A DNA stretch of 64,000 nucleotides from assembly GCA_965153355.1 (NCBI GenBank), contig OZ231127.1, positions 82,522,001 through 82,586,000 of the forward strand. The letters run 5' to 3'. Shown here in pieces: positions 34,960-46,246 of this stretch; position 1 is the first letter of the stretch; the number at the start of each line of letters is the position of its first letter. A program made the position numbers and the translations under genes. The notes under the pieces are model-generated. The model made no database searches, had not been told where the DNA came from, and saw only the letters and a program-made list of their open reading frames with translations. The stretch comes from Flaccisagitta enflata. Taxonomy: Eukaryota > Chaetognatha > Sagittoidea > Aphragmophora.

Positions 34960-36836
34960 ACAAGGCCAACACCTATAAGTCGCGTGCTGGACAAAAATAA
35001 ATGAACTGACCTGACTCCTTATTGTATCTTTTTATCGAAAATCACACTGAAACGCAACCCTAAACAGACCCAAACAAGACTCAAACCAGACTCAAACCAG
35101 AATTAAACCAGACCGAAACCAGACCTAAATCAGATATAAACCAGACATAAACCAGACATAAACCAGATTTAAGCCAGACTCAAACCACACTCAAACCAGA
35201 CTCAATCCAGACTCAAACCAGACTCAAACCAGACTCAAACCAGACTCAAACCAGACTCAAACCAGACTTAAACCAGACTTAAACCAGGCTCAAACCAGGC
35301 TCAAACCAGGCTCAAACCAGAATCAAACCAGACTCAAACCAGACTCAAAACAGACTCAAACCAGACTCAAACCAGACTCAAACCAGACTCAAACCAGACT
35401 CAAACCAGACTCAAACCAGAATTAAACCAAACCAAAACCAGACTAAAACTAGACTGAAACCAGACCTAAATCAGACCTAAATCAAACATAAACCAGACAA
35501 AACCAGACATACACCAGACCTAAACCAGACCTAAACCAGACCTAACCCAGACCTAAACCAGACATAAATCAGACATGAACCAGTCTTAAACCAGACTTAA
35601 ACCAGACTTCAACCAGACTTCAACCAGACTTCAACCAGACTTAAACCAGACTTTAACCAGACTTAAACCATACTTAAACCAGACTTAAACCAGACTTAAA
35701 CCAAACTTAAACCAGACTTAAACCATACTTATCTTTAATATCTTTTTAACCAGCAGACTTAAACCAGCAGACTTAAACCATTAGACCAGCAGACTTAAAC
35801 CATTAGATTTAAACCAGCAGACTTAAACCAGCAGACTTAAACCAGCAGATTTAAACCAGCAGACTTTAACCAGCAGAATTAGCCCATTAGATTTAAACCA
35901 GCAGACTTAAACCAGCAGATTTAAACCAGCAGATTTAAACCAGCAGATTTAAACCAGCAGACTTTAACCATCAGATTTTACCCAGCAGACTTTAACCAGC
36001 AGACATCAATCAGCAGACTTTAACCAGCAGACTTTAGCCAGCAGACTTTAACCAAAAATGACCAAAAATGACCAAAAATGATCAAAAATGATCAAAGTGA
36101 CCAAGAATAACCAAAATGACCAAAAATGACCAAAAATGACCAAAAATGACCTAAATTGACCAAAAATGACCAAAATTGATCAAAAATGACCAAAAATGAC
36201 CAAAATTGACCAAAAATGACCAATATGACCAAAAATGACCAAAAATGACCAAAAATGACCAAAAATGACCAAAAATGACCAAAATGACCAAAAATGACCA
36301 AAAATGACCAAAAATGACCAAAATGACCAAAATGACCAAAAATGACCAAAAATGACCAAAAATGACTAAAAATGACCAAAAATGACCAAAATGACCAAAA
36401 ATGACCAAAAATGACCAAAATGACCAAAATGACCAAAATGACCAAAATGACCAAAATGACCAAAAATGACCAAAATGACCAAAATGACCAAAATGACCAA
36501 AATGACCAAAATGACCAAAATGACCAAAATGACCAAAAATGACCAAAAATAATCAAAAATGACCAAGAATAATCAAAAATGACCAAAATAACCAAAAATC
36601 ACCAAAATCACCAAAATCACCAAAATCACCAAAATGACCAAAAATGACCAAAAATGACCAAAAATGACTAAAAGCAACCAATAATTCCCAAAAACAACAA
36701 AAAAATGACTCAAAATAACTCCAGACGCCCCAAAAAGACGAAAAAAAGCAAAGTGTTACCGACCGACGGACCGACGGACGGACGGACCGACCGACCGACG
36801 GAGCGGGTTGTAGAGTCGCGTGCACGCGACTAAAAA
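34960..36836 (+). mobile_element. Long HA element with three successive minisatellites
   Basis: Starts ACAAGGCCAACACCTATAAG TCGCGTGC. Cargo in order: (CCAGACTCAAA)n 35060-35740, (CCAGCAGACTTAAA)n 35750-36050, (TGACCAAAAA)n 36055-36670. A non-repetitive link (AAGCAACCAATAATTCCC... ) leads to the (GACC/GACG)n block and perfect palindromic hairpin AGTCGCGTGCACGCGACT (36814-36831) + AAAAA. Same order and link as the copy at 46461. Confidence 0.9.
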
Positions 36837-37640
36837 ATCCAGGGTTGTCTGCGAGTCTATCTTTTTCGGTTTTCTTCCTCCAATGTTCCCATTCGACTCA
36901 TCCACCAACGTTCCCGAGCTATTCTGTATACGTCATCAGCGCCCGGAACATGTTCCAGTCCAATGACTTCCATGTCTTCCTCCTTGTGACCGTCTTTTCT
37001 GAAGTGAAAAGCCGTTTTGCTTTCGTCCGCCATCTTCAGATCTTTTTGAATTTAACCCCTATATTTTGAGGGTGTCCCCTCTTCTTCAGGGTAGTGGATC
37101 TGAATGGATATAACAAAGAAATACATCATCATGAGATATTTGAAAAATGTGTTAAAACCCCTTTCTTCATCTTCCCCTAAGCTTTTTTTCGTCACCTTTA
37201 GTTTTTCTCCAGCAACTTTTTTTTTTGAAAATTGACCAGGCCAAAACGAAATGCATAAAGCCCAAATTTTCTTTATCAATTCTTGCTATATTTGGTTCTA
37301 TTTTATGTTTAATGGCAAGTTATGCAAAAAAAATATCAATCATGATAAATCTCAATGATTGTGTCAGTTTAATCATTCAATTCTAATCATTTTAATGTTT
37401 GACTTTGGTTCCCATTGAAACACAAATGTTGCCCTCGGAAGAACGCCGTCGTAGGCAACGCCGATCTCCCGATGAATACCCAATGCAAAGGCGAGCGATG
37501 GGAATTGGTTTCCCACATATTCGATGACCATTTTGCAAAGCCTTCAAGGGACCCGAACTCCGGGAGATATATCGTGAGGAACTGGCTATGCGCTGCACAA
37601 CGACCAATTAACGCCCCTAATCAATGAAATCGTTAATAAG
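36837..37640. other. Mostly non-coding; one possible coding fragment
   Basis: 37409-37500 reads on the plus strand as MLPSEERRRRQRRSPDEYPM then, after an apparent frameshift near 37527, FKGPELREIYREELAMRC up to TAA at about 37608. Arg/Glu-rich and of unknown family; could be a gene fragment. Confidence 0.3.
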
Positions 37641-38170
37641 GGGCCAAAAAAGAACCATTAATTAACGGGACTTTTTATGCAATCAATCAAATCCAAAAAT
37701 GCCGTTAATTAACGGTATATAGGTACCAGTTAATTAACAAGGGAAAAATGCCCATTTTTAACGATTTTTAATAAAAAGATTGTTAAGTAGATCAGTTTTT
37801 TTGTTGTTAATTAACAGGTACCTATAAGGGGTTAATTAATGACAAAATTTGCTGAAAATTGACATCAACTCTCTTTTCTCAGATAAACATTTTTTTGTTG
37901 TTAATCAATAGCTTTTTCTGCTGTTAAATAATATCAGTTTTCTAAGTTAAATTAACACAGATTTTTATTGTTAATTAACAAGATTTTTTTGCCGCTAATT
38001 AACAATCTTTTTTCCCCAAAAATATGATTATTCTTTCCTGTTAAGCAACAGCTTTTTTGCGGTTAATTAACAACAGTTTTTTTTTTTGTAAAAATTAACA
38101 GAAAAATTAAGTGTTAATTAACAAGGTTTTTTAGCCAGTCATTTACTAAGCTCTTTTCTCATATAAGCAA
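37641..38170. repeat. Dispersed GTTAATTAAC motif array
   Basis: At least 15 irregularly spaced copies of GTTAATTAAC / TTAATTAACA with T-runs between. The motif array resumes at 38586-38760 on the other side of the HA element, so that element split it. Confidence 0.75.
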
Positions 38171-38173
38171 TCA

Positions 38174-38585
38174 TTTTTAGTCGCGTGCACGCGACTCTAC
38201 AGCTTGCCATGTCGGTCGGTAGGTCGGTCGGTCCGTCCGTCCGTCCGTCCATCCGTCCATCACATTTCTAAAACTATTACTTTTTAAGGCTTTTTAAGGT
38301 AATTTGAGGCACTCTAGGGTATTTCAGGGTACTTTAGGGTACTTTAGGGTACTTAAGGGTACTTTAGTTGTTCTGGGTACTTGGGGTACTTTAGGGTACT
38401 TTCGGATATTTTTGGGTACTTTTAGGTGATTTTGAGTATTTTGAGTTTTGTATTGTATCGATATTGTATCGATATTGTCTCGATATTGTATCGACATTGT
38501 ATCGACATTGTATCAATACATATCGCACAGCCTTTTGTTTGTCATTTCCAGACGCACGCGACTGTTGCCCTCTTGGGCTTGTTTT
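38174..38585 (-). mobile_element. HA element with GGTACTTTAGG minisatellite
   Basis: Minus strand: TTTTTAGTCGCGTGCACGCGACTC at 38174, a GTCGGTCGGTCCGTCC block, (GGTACTTTAG)n 38310-38440, (ATTGTATCG)n 38450-38515, and the opposite end ACGCACGCGACTGTTGCCC / GGGCTTGTTTT. The 5' head here is ACAAGCCCAAG rather than ACAAGGCCAAC. Confidence 0.85.
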
Positions 38586-38937
38586 CTGTTAATTAACAGC
38601 ATTTATTGCAGTTAATTAACAACCGTTTTTTGTGTTAAATTAACAAAGATTTTATCATTAATTTACAAGGTTTTTTTTGCCAAAAATTAACGATGCTCTT
38701 GTCCCATATCAGCATTTTTTTTTTTGCTGTCAATCAATAACTTTTGTGTTAAATTGACAAATATTTTTTTCATTCAGAAATGCTTAACATAAATTGTCAG
38801 AAAAAACGTTTTTGCAGGTTTCATTTTCTTTTTCTTTTTCTAGGGCAGTGGTGAGTGGCAACAATCATCGATTCTCTCAACTATGGAAATATTCAGTTAA
38901 AAAACAACAACAACAACGACAACGACAATGACAATGT
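38586..38937. other. Continuation of the GTTAATTAAC array
   Basis: Motif copies to about 38760, then non-coding sequence with an (ACAACA)n/(GACAAC)n run at 38900-38935. Confidence 0.5.
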
Positions 38938-39236
38938 CAACGGCCAGGTTTGAGGCCTGAGAATTTTTATTTGAGGCCTGAGAAGCATAATTTGAGGCCT
39001 GAGAGGCCAGGTTTGAGGCCTGAGAGGTTAGATTTGAGGCGTGAGAGGCCGGATTTGAGGCCTGAGAGGCCAGATTTAAGGTCTCAGATTTGAGGTCTCA
39101 GGGGCCAGATTTGAGACCTGAGGGGCCTCATGGGGGGGGGGCGCGAATGGACAACGAATGAACAAAATGGACAACGGATGAACAAAATTCCCCGTGTTCT
39201 ACAGGACCTTGTCCCCTTCAGGGCGGCTGCCCAAAA
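38938..39236 (+). mobile_element. HB element, 5' truncated
   Basis: About nine copies of GAGGCCTGAGAGGCCAGATTT, then GGACAACGAATGAAC repeats and the 3' part CCGTGTTCTACAGGACCTTG TCCCCTTCAGGGCGGCTGCCCAAAAG. The GTCAGCGGTACC head is missing. An HA remnant follows immediately. Confidence 0.7.
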
Positions 39237-39238
39237 GT

Positions 39239-39318
39239 GACCAACCGACTGACCAACCAACCAACCAATGGACCGACATAGCAGGGTGTAGAGAGATGCC
39301 TAGCACGCGACCTAAAAA
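39239..39318 (+). mobile_element. HA 3' end fragment
   Basis: (GACCAACC)n, GACATAGCAGGGTGTAGAGA, then a mutated hairpin GAGATGCCTAGCACGCGACC + TAAAAA. No 5' part. Confidence 0.65.
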
Positions 39319-39319
39319 T

Positions 39320-40275
39320 TCTGAAAAACTATGATCTATTTGATGGAAATGACCTGTTTTTGGCCTATCATGACCCAGGTATTAGCGTCCAAAGCTGTCA
39401 AATAGTATATTTGACCTAGTTCTATTTCATGGAAATGCAATTCTAGGCCATTTTAGCCCATTTTTGGCCTGTTTTTGGCCTGCTATGGCCTCGGTATCAG
39501 TTTTCACAGCTCTCAGTGAGTATATTTGACCTAATTCTGACTGGATCGAGTGAGATTGGCAAAAGAACTCTGAATAACAATGATCTGCCTGATGAAAATG
39601 CAGAACTAGTCCATTTTAGCCCATATTTGGCCTGTTTTTGGCCTGTTATGACCCCGGAATCAGTGTTCAAAGCTCTCAATGAGTATATTTGTCCTAATTC
39701 TGACTGGATTGAGTGAAATTTACAAAAAAATTCTAAAGAGCTTTGATATTTTAGATGAGAATGTCTATTTTGGCCATTTTGGCCTGTTTTTGGCCTGTTA
39801 TGGCCCCGGTATCAGTTTCCAAAGCTCTCAATGAGTATATTTGACCTAGTTCTGACTTCATTGAGTAAGATCGGCGAAAAAATTCTGAATGATAATGATC
39901 TATCAGATGAAAACATCGATTTTGGTTTTTGGCCTGTTTTTGGCCTGGTATGGCCCCGATATCAGTTTCCAAAGCTCTCAATGATTATATTTGACCTTAT
40001 TCTGACTGCATTGAGTGAGATTGGTGAAAAAATTCTGAATAACAATGATATATGAGAATAATGAGATGAAAATGCCGATTTTGACCATCTTAGGTCGTTT
40101 TTGGCCTGTTGTGGCCCCTGATTAGTTTTCAAAGCTCTTAATGAGTATATCATACCTAGTTCTGACTGGTTTGAGTGAGATAAGTGAAAAAATTCCGAAT
40201 AACAATGATCTATTTGATGAAAATGCCGATTTTGGCCAATTTGGACCATTTTTGGCCTGTTTTTGGCCTGTTATC
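39320..40275 (+). repeat. About six tandem copies of a roughly 150-bp repeat
   Basis: Unit contains GAGTATATTTGACCTAGTTC, TGACTGGATTGAGTGAGATT, AACAATGATCTATCTGATGA, and GGCCTGTTTTTGGCCTGTTA TGGCCCCGGTATCAG. A further partial unit lies at 40730-40800, separated by 450 bp of unrelated sequence. Frames through it are repeat-derived. Confidence 0.85.
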
Positions 40276-40817
40276 ATCCAGGGGGAGTACGCAGGGTACC
40301 CAAAATGGTGGAAGAATTGGTTTTTTCTTGATTCCCATAGATTCATGTCTGATAAGGTGGAATCTGTCTTCAGATCAATTCTTCCGGCAATAGAAGTTAG
40401 CTAAAAGTAAGGTTGAAAATGTCAACTAGAAGATAAAAAAATTTTCATCAGCAATCATCATAACTTAGATAAACAGAGCATTTTGTTGTTCAACAAACCT
40501 GATGCACAGAATGGTCCATCAACACTTCTCTACTTTGTACTATGATTCACAACTATCGCAAACTATTTGTAATCAAAGACTAGAAACTGGCCAAAGAATT
40601 TTCTTGTAGTTATTTTTCCGATCCATAAAATGAAGAATAATGCAACAGGGAATCTCGTATTCGCTCTGTTAAAAATGATGGTACCCTAAAAAAGTCACAC
40701 ATCTAAGGCTACGTTCGTCGTCTGGTTATTACCCCGGTATCAGTATTCAAAGCTCTCAATGAGTATATTTGTCCTAATTCTGACCTAATAGAGTGTGTTT
40801 GGCAAGAAATTTTTAAA
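40276..40817. other. Non-coding sequence interrupting the 150-bp repeat array
   Basis: No gene seen. A repeat-unit fragment resumes at 40730. Confidence 0.4.
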
Positions 40818-40819
40818 TA

Positions 40820-41050
40820 CTATCTTCGCCAAAAGAAACGCAGCAGTTATAAAAATAGCATCAACTTTGGAAGAATGCTGCTCTTTAACGAATAATGCTA
40901 CACTTCCCAGATTGGTCCCATTTTAAAGACTTAAAACAGGGCTTTAAAATGGGACCAATCTGGGGTCTGTAGCTTTTCTCGGTTAGGAGCAATACTCTTC
41001 CAAAGTTGATGCTATTTTTAAAACTGCTGCGTTTCTTTCGGCGAAGATAG
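40820..41050. mobile_element. TA-flanked fold-back MITE, 231 bp
   Basis: Arms CTATCTTCGCCAAAAGAAAC and GTTTCTTTCGGCGAAGATAG (complementary) extend about 90 bp, including AGCATCAACTTTGGAAGA, and the centre is a second hairpin (CCAGATTGGTCCCATTTTAA / complement). Flanked by TA on both sides (40818-40819, 41051-41052), as for Tc1/mariner-type MITEs. Confidence 0.75.
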
Positions 41051-41052
41051 TA

Positions 41053-41500
41053 CCCTTATCTTTTGGAAAAAATGCGGTTTTTAGCTTTTTTGGGGCATTT
41101 TTTTGCCTGTTTTTGGCCATATGCAGTCCCCATATGTCCGCCAGACTCTCGTAAACTGTGTATATACTCCAGTTCCGGTTCAACTGAAAAACGCAACTGG
41201 GTGACAACAGTGAACTCCAAAAAAACAAAAAGTGCATTTTTACCCCAAAAATGGCAAAAAAAAAAATGGATTTTTGAAAGGGGTGCCCAAAAAATATTCC
41301 AAAATGGAGGTCGGATTTGTGTTCAGCACGAAAATATATGTCAGAATAGTGAAGTTCCAGAAGTTCCAGAAGTTCCAGAAGTTCCAGAAGTTCCAGAGCT
41401 TTTTGGAAATTTTTGCCCTACACTTCCTTAAGATCCCTGACTATAACAGCTTCTCTTACTTTTGGTAGCACTGCAGATCCGCAGTGATCAGGACATACAG
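41053..41500. other. Non-coding stretch with a short repeat
   Basis: Six copies of GAAGTTCCA at 41350-41396. Otherwise nothing recognised. Confidence 0.4.
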
Positions 41501-42051
41501 TAGATCTTGTCTGGACTTGAGATAACGGGGGCAAGTATTGTGGAAAGACAAACGAAGCTAGGGGAACAATATTTGGTTCATTGACTAATCAAAGGATGCT
41601 TAATTCCCTATGATAACTGGTTGCCCTGGAAACACATTTCCATTTATTCTCGCTAAAATATCAATATTTTGAGAGATTTATTTAGAGAACATTGCTTAAA
41701 ATCAAATTTGCTATAAATTTCCCACAGTATGTTCTGTAAGAATGTCGGTCGTTTGGCCCTTGCTATGGAGCGTATCCATGTGTGACAACCCTTAGCTTAA
41801 CGGGCAACATTCTTACAAAACATACTGTGAGAAAGTTATAGCAAATCTAATTTTAAAAACTGTTCCCTCAAAAAAATTTTCAAAATATTGATATTTTATT
41901 GAAAATACATAGAAATACGTTTCCATGGCAACCAACTATCATGGGCAATAAAGCATCCTTTTATTAATCTATATTTTGAATATCACTCCCCTAGCTTTAT
42001 TTGTTTTTCTACAATGCTTGCCCCCGTTATCTCAAGTCTAGAAGGGATCTA
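41501..42051. mobile_element. Fold-back MITE, about 550 bp
   Basis: Inverted arms of more than 200 bp: TAGATCTTGTCTGGACTTGA GATAACGGGGGCAAG on the left; the right end reads CTTGCCCCCGTTATCTCAAG ... GATCTA. GGTTGCCCTGGAAACAC and GTGTTTCCATGGCAACC-like inner blocks also pair. No TSD resolved. Confidence 0.75.
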
Positions 42052-42310
42052 ATGTATTAAAACTATTATGAAAGAGGATAAAAGAAAAAAGACGAAATGA
42101 ATTCGCTTCGTCTTCAACTCTTAATGTCGCTCTTCCATTATTTTATCCCTTCTCCTTTTAGAATTCTCCTTCTTTTCTAAACTTGTTATTGTAGATGACT
42201 TACAAAAACATAGGCATGAAGACTCCCATGATTTCAAAAACAGGCAAGAACAAGAAAAGATATCATGCCAGATTTGTCAAACAAAACCCTGCCATGACGA
42301 AGGAAAATAG

Positions 42311-42348
<38 letters not shown>

Positions 42349-42470
42349 GGAGAGGGAAGGGGCGGAAATGTGCGGGTTACACTTTTTGACGAACCTACGG
42401 ATCAACGGGCCTACGGATAAACAGACCCACGACCCAAGCCTGCTATAGAGCCGAAATGGCAGGTAAACAA
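42052..42470 (+). other. Possible short exon and GA tract
   Basis: After TTATTGTAG (42194) a frame reads DDLQKHRHEDSHDFKNRQEQ and then CQICQTKPCHDEGK before TAG (about 42308); the paired Cys spacing suggests a zinc-binding fragment, unassigned. (GA)n follows at 42312-42345. CGGATCAACGGGCC... at 42395-42445 resembles a decayed HA 3' block. Confidence 0.3.
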
Positions 42471-42717
42471 GTGAGGCGGGGTCACAATTTCGTTGCGGAT
42501 GGGTGGGCAGGGTGATACAACCCACATCCACAACCTCCCCAATCCCCTTGCTCACTCACACAAACAATCTTAACGATAGGATCACAGATGCGGGTTTTCA
42601 CATTTTCCAACTTGATCACCATGGATGGACCAGTGGACCAACGGTCTCATGGACCACCGGACGGATGGGCAGACAAAGTCTCTTATGGAGCTGCGTGTCT
42701 GCAAAAAAAAAGTAAAA
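42471..42717 (+). mobile_element. HA element, GTTGCGGA subfamily
   Basis: Head GTGAGGCGGGGTCACAATTT CGTTGCGGATGGGTGGGC; tail GGACGGATGGGCAGACAAAG, CTTATGGAGCTGCGTGTCTGC + A9. The tail hairpin is degenerate. Confidence 0.65.
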
Positions 42718-42900
42718 GCAGTTTTGAGAATAGATTGAATGTTGGACCCACAGAGCAGCGTTGGCTAGGAAATGATTTTGACAGCATACCTAAACTGTCG
42801 TCAACGATAGGGATACATGATATGCGTATACCGATAATTATTTAAAATGAGTGGGTTAGAAGATAGACCAGGTCTCGAAAAAAACAAACAAAACAAAAAA

Positions 42901-43080
42901 AGTGATGCACAGTCACAATATCGTTGCGGACGGGTAGGCAAGGGCGTTCAACCCCCATCCACATTCCTCGCCCCTCCTCATACTCGCAAGTTGTGATTAC
43001 AGATAGAAAGATGGACAAATGGACGGACCGGCGGACAGACCGACGGACGGACAAAGCCTCTGTAAGACTGTAACGTTGAA
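42901..43080 (+). mobile_element. HA element, GTTGCGGAC subfamily, 3' decayed
   Basis: AGTCACAATATCGTTGCGGA CGGGTAGGCAAGGGCG at the left and GACGGACGGACAAAGCCTCT GTAAGACTGTAACG at the right. The same head also begins the element parts at 4976 and 42471. Confidence 0.6.
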
Positions 43081-43144
43081 TGTTTGCTATGAAAAAAAAA
43101 AGAGGAAAAAGGAAAAGGTAAAGAAAAAAAAAACGAAAAGAAGA

Positions 43145-43400
43145 AAAAGACGCAAAAGTGTTAGAAGGTCAGCGGTGCCTAATGGCTCTCGGTCAGTGTA
43201 CATGGGAATAAGCTGGTGAGAGGAGCAGTGGCCCTGAAGGGACCAAGTACCTATGCTTAGCCGCATGGGAATTCATGGATCATTTTGTGCAGGGGTGTAT
43301 AAAGTTGAGCGGCTTTTTATTTCTCCCCCCCCCCCCGGGGTCTTTGATTTCCTTCCCCGCCCTGTCCAAAAATCCTTCGATTTTCTACCCCATATATAGT
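43145..43400 (+). mobile_element. Decayed HB element
   Basis: GACGCAAAAGTGTTAGAAGG TCAGCGGTGCC (43149) matches the HB head and GAGCAGTGGCCCTGAAGGGACC matches the next block. TGTATAAAGTTGAGC and a C-run (43327-43337) resemble 50010-49970 in reverse. No arrays or end. Confidence 0.55.
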
Positions 43401-43588
43401 AACAAGGCCAACACCTTACAGTCGCGTGCGGTTGTTAAGATCATAAGACTAAAAGACCAAAAGACTAAATGTAAAAAGACTTAAAATGACTTAAAATGAC
43501 ATAAAACGACAAAAAAAGTTAATGTCTACTGACCGACCGACCGACCAACATAGCGGGTCATAGAGTCGCGTAACACGCGACTAAAAAT
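43401..43588 (+). mobile_element. Short HA element
   Basis: AACAAGGCCAACACCTTACA GTCGCGTGCG, a few AGACTAAAAG units, (GACC)n, then hairpin AGTCGCGTAACACGCGACT + AAAAA. The TA-flanked element at 43622 starts 33 bp later. Confidence 0.85.
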
Positions 43589-43621
43589 ATAGTATAAATT
43601 TAGTTAGAATAGTTTAAAATA

Positions 43622-44616
43622 CAGGGTGTTTCGCGCGTATTGACCGAATAAGAATTGGCATAACTTTTCTGATAGACAAGCTAATCGAGTTCTGAAAAAA
43701 GTTCCGAATAGATCTCGAAGTGCAGTTTTTTTATGTCACCAATTTTTTTTATCCACTCTTTTAACTATGCCCGCTATGTAAGTTTGAAGAAAACAACAAT
43801 ATCCAGCCTGAATCTTTAATCAGGATAACTATGGTAAAAAAAAAAAGCAAATTACTTGTTTGTTAGTGTTTCACATCCAAGCAATGACAGAAACACAGTA
43901 ATATCCATGACCATTTTAAAGCTCTGCAAAAGATCTTTCAATTGAGACCTTGCTCTTTGTCTTATCTCTATCTGTTTAGAAATGGCATTAGAATGAAGAC
44001 CGGTGGTCAAAAACTTGGAAGTTCAGTATTACCTGATTTTCATGGGTTATCTTAGTTGTAACATAGAAATTAAACAAATTGAGTTAGAAATTTGTTCTTG
44101 GTGCCATTATATAAAAAATTCAAAGCATTTCAATTTGCTCATAGATATCGAGTAGCAGATACAATCTTAAGTTGAGTAATTGTCAAAAACAGGGAGTAAA
44201 TTTTTTTAATGGAAAAAGAATTGAGATGAGCATTTTTTTTTGTCAGGGTTTTTTTTCTTCAATCCCATGCCATTTCTAAAAGAATGAAGCTACAACATCC
44301 AACAACATAGCATTTTGAAGATTTTTTACAGAGCTTCCAAACAGTCATAGATTTTTTGTGGTCCAGACCCATATTTAAACAGAAACTAGTAAAAGAAGTT
44401 GTCCATTTTTTTCTGCCAAGGTTAGTTGACTTAAAAAAGAGTTGTTCTCTTTAAACTCCCATCGCTCCCAATCCAAAAAACGCAAATACAAAAAATTGGT
44501 GACATAAAAAAAATGCACTTTAAGATCTATTCAGACCTTTTTTCAGAATTGGATTAACTTTTCTAGGAGAAAAGTTATGTCGATTCTTAATCGGTCAATA
44601 CGCGCGAAACACCCTG
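43622..44616. mobile_element. TA-flanked element, 995 bp, Tc1/mariner-like ends
   Basis: Ends CAGGGTGTTTCGCGCGTATT and its exact complement at 44597-44616; arms alignable over about 110 bp (to CTGAATAGATC). TA at 43620-43621 and 44617-44618. The interior has no transposase frame. It shares CCATTTCTAAAAGAATGAAG ... AAACAGTCATAG with the remnants at 33960 and 45400. Confidence 0.8.
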
Positions 44617-44618
44617 TA

Positions 44619-45998
44619 GTGTTTTTTTTTCTTCTTTTTTTTTCGTATATGAAAGAGATAGAGAATGAAGCATGTTAATGATATGCGCGTTAGAATGAAT
44701 CAAAAGTGTTCCTGAAACTTTTCCTTTGTGTTTCTTACATACTGTTTAAAATAGAGCTATATGCTAGTTTTAACGGGGCTACATACTATTTTGGACGGGG
44801 CTACATGCTAATTTTTAGTATAACCAAGCGGATTAGATTGTATTACAAGTTAAAATTTAGACTAGTTAAGGAATGGCCCGGATTATTAGGTCATATACCG
44901 TTTGTAAGGGCAGTCATGTATCTTGAGATCGAGGAGACTAGATGAATAATGAATAACCATGAGCAAAAAAAAAACCGTACATTGCTTATTTCTACAATAA
45001 CTTGGCGCTGTTTTTGAGGAAGTTCATAAAATCTGTGACCAGTTTAAAGAGCTTCGAAAAATCTTTGAAATGAGTTGTTGAACGAAATTCTAACTTGAAA
45101 ACTCTAAAATATATGTTTATTTGAAAAAAAAAGTATCAGATTGAAATCTGCCATTTATGACATTTTTTACTAACTTGTATGTATGGACTAAATGTCTTTG
45201 GTTGATTACTTTTTCTAAACGGATGACTTGAAAAGGTCTGCTTGGCGCCATTCTGTTGATAATAAGTTATATTTTCATTTCCTCTTAAATTTTTCTTAGT
45301 TTCCTTTTGTCGAACACGTTTTTCATACTTTTAAAGACAGAACTAAAAGAACTGAATTCCTTTCAATTGACAGATTATGGGGATGCTTACTTCAAACGGT
45401 TGCCATTTCTAAACGAATTGAACAACAACTTTCTGCTTGGTCTAGATTTGAAGAACTTTCGAAGATCTTTCAAACGGTCACCAATTTTTTTAAATTCTCA
45501 TTGAAACCAAGCCCGTCAAAGGCATTAAAAACCGGCATGTACGTTTTTTTATTGCCCATGGTTAAATATCCCGAGATCGTTTGTGAGAGCAGACTAGATG
45601 GAAGGTGAAAACTAATCCGAGATCAGAGTGGAAGGAAAGTAAGCAATTAATTCGAGACCTTTCGCGAGAGTAGACTAGACGGGAAATAAATAGGCTGAGA
45701 TCGTTCGTAAGTATCAGACTAGATTGGAAAGAGTGCGACGGACTAGAATAATAGAACGCGTGATCGAGGCGTACTAGATTAATCAGGACACGTGGCGGAC
45801 TAGATACGAGACCGGCAGATTGAGAGTAGAAAGGATCAGGTAATCGTGATTCATGTGAAAGACGACGGTTTTAAGATGAGAGGCCGAGATAAAAATCAGA
45901 CTACATTAGAAATGGCCCGGGTTATGAGGACAAAAATGAGGGTCGTTTTAGCCACGAGATAAAAATGTCCGGCTATTTTGAGATGAGATCTAGATTTA
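44619..45998. other. Non-coding, repeat remnants
   Basis: 45010-45490 is related to the interior of the 43622 element. 45580-45990 contains irregular GAGATCG...GACTAGAT motifs. Frames at 44706-44945 and 45307-45504 lack recognisable domains. Confidence 0.4.
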
Positions 45999-46210
45999 AC
46001 AAGGCCAACGCGTTACAAGTCGCGTGCAGTCTTGAATACTAAAAGACTAAAAGACCTGAAGACCAAAAGACAAAACAATTAAAAGCAGGAGCAGTAATGC
46101 AAAAAAAAAAAAACGCCCAAAAACGCCAAAAAAAGCTAACACGGACCGACAGACCGACCGACCGACCGACCGACTTAGCGGTTCATAGTCACTTAGCACG
46201 CGACTAAGAA
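45999..46210 (+). mobile_element. Short HA element
   Basis: AACAAGGCCAACGCGTTACA AGTCGCGTGCAG, AGACTAAAAG units, (GACC)n, GCGGTTCATAGTCACTTAGC ACGCGACTAAGAA. The hairpin's first arm is mutated (GTCACTT). Confidence 0.8.
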
Positions 46211-46246
46211 TTGTGGTGAGATCGTTTTGAGATTATATCAAATACT

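Noticed and set aside
35060-36050. Possible centromeric or telomeric satellite
   Set aside because: The array is bounded by HA element ends and the same array recurs at 46560-47450 inside another HA copy, so it is transposon cargo.
36092-36825. Long minus-strand frames rich in Trp-Ser-Phe-Leu-Val-Ile over (TGACCAAAAA)n, also at 47516-48565
   Set aside because: Repeat translation in all three frames; periodic with the minisatellite, no independent start, domain or splice signal.
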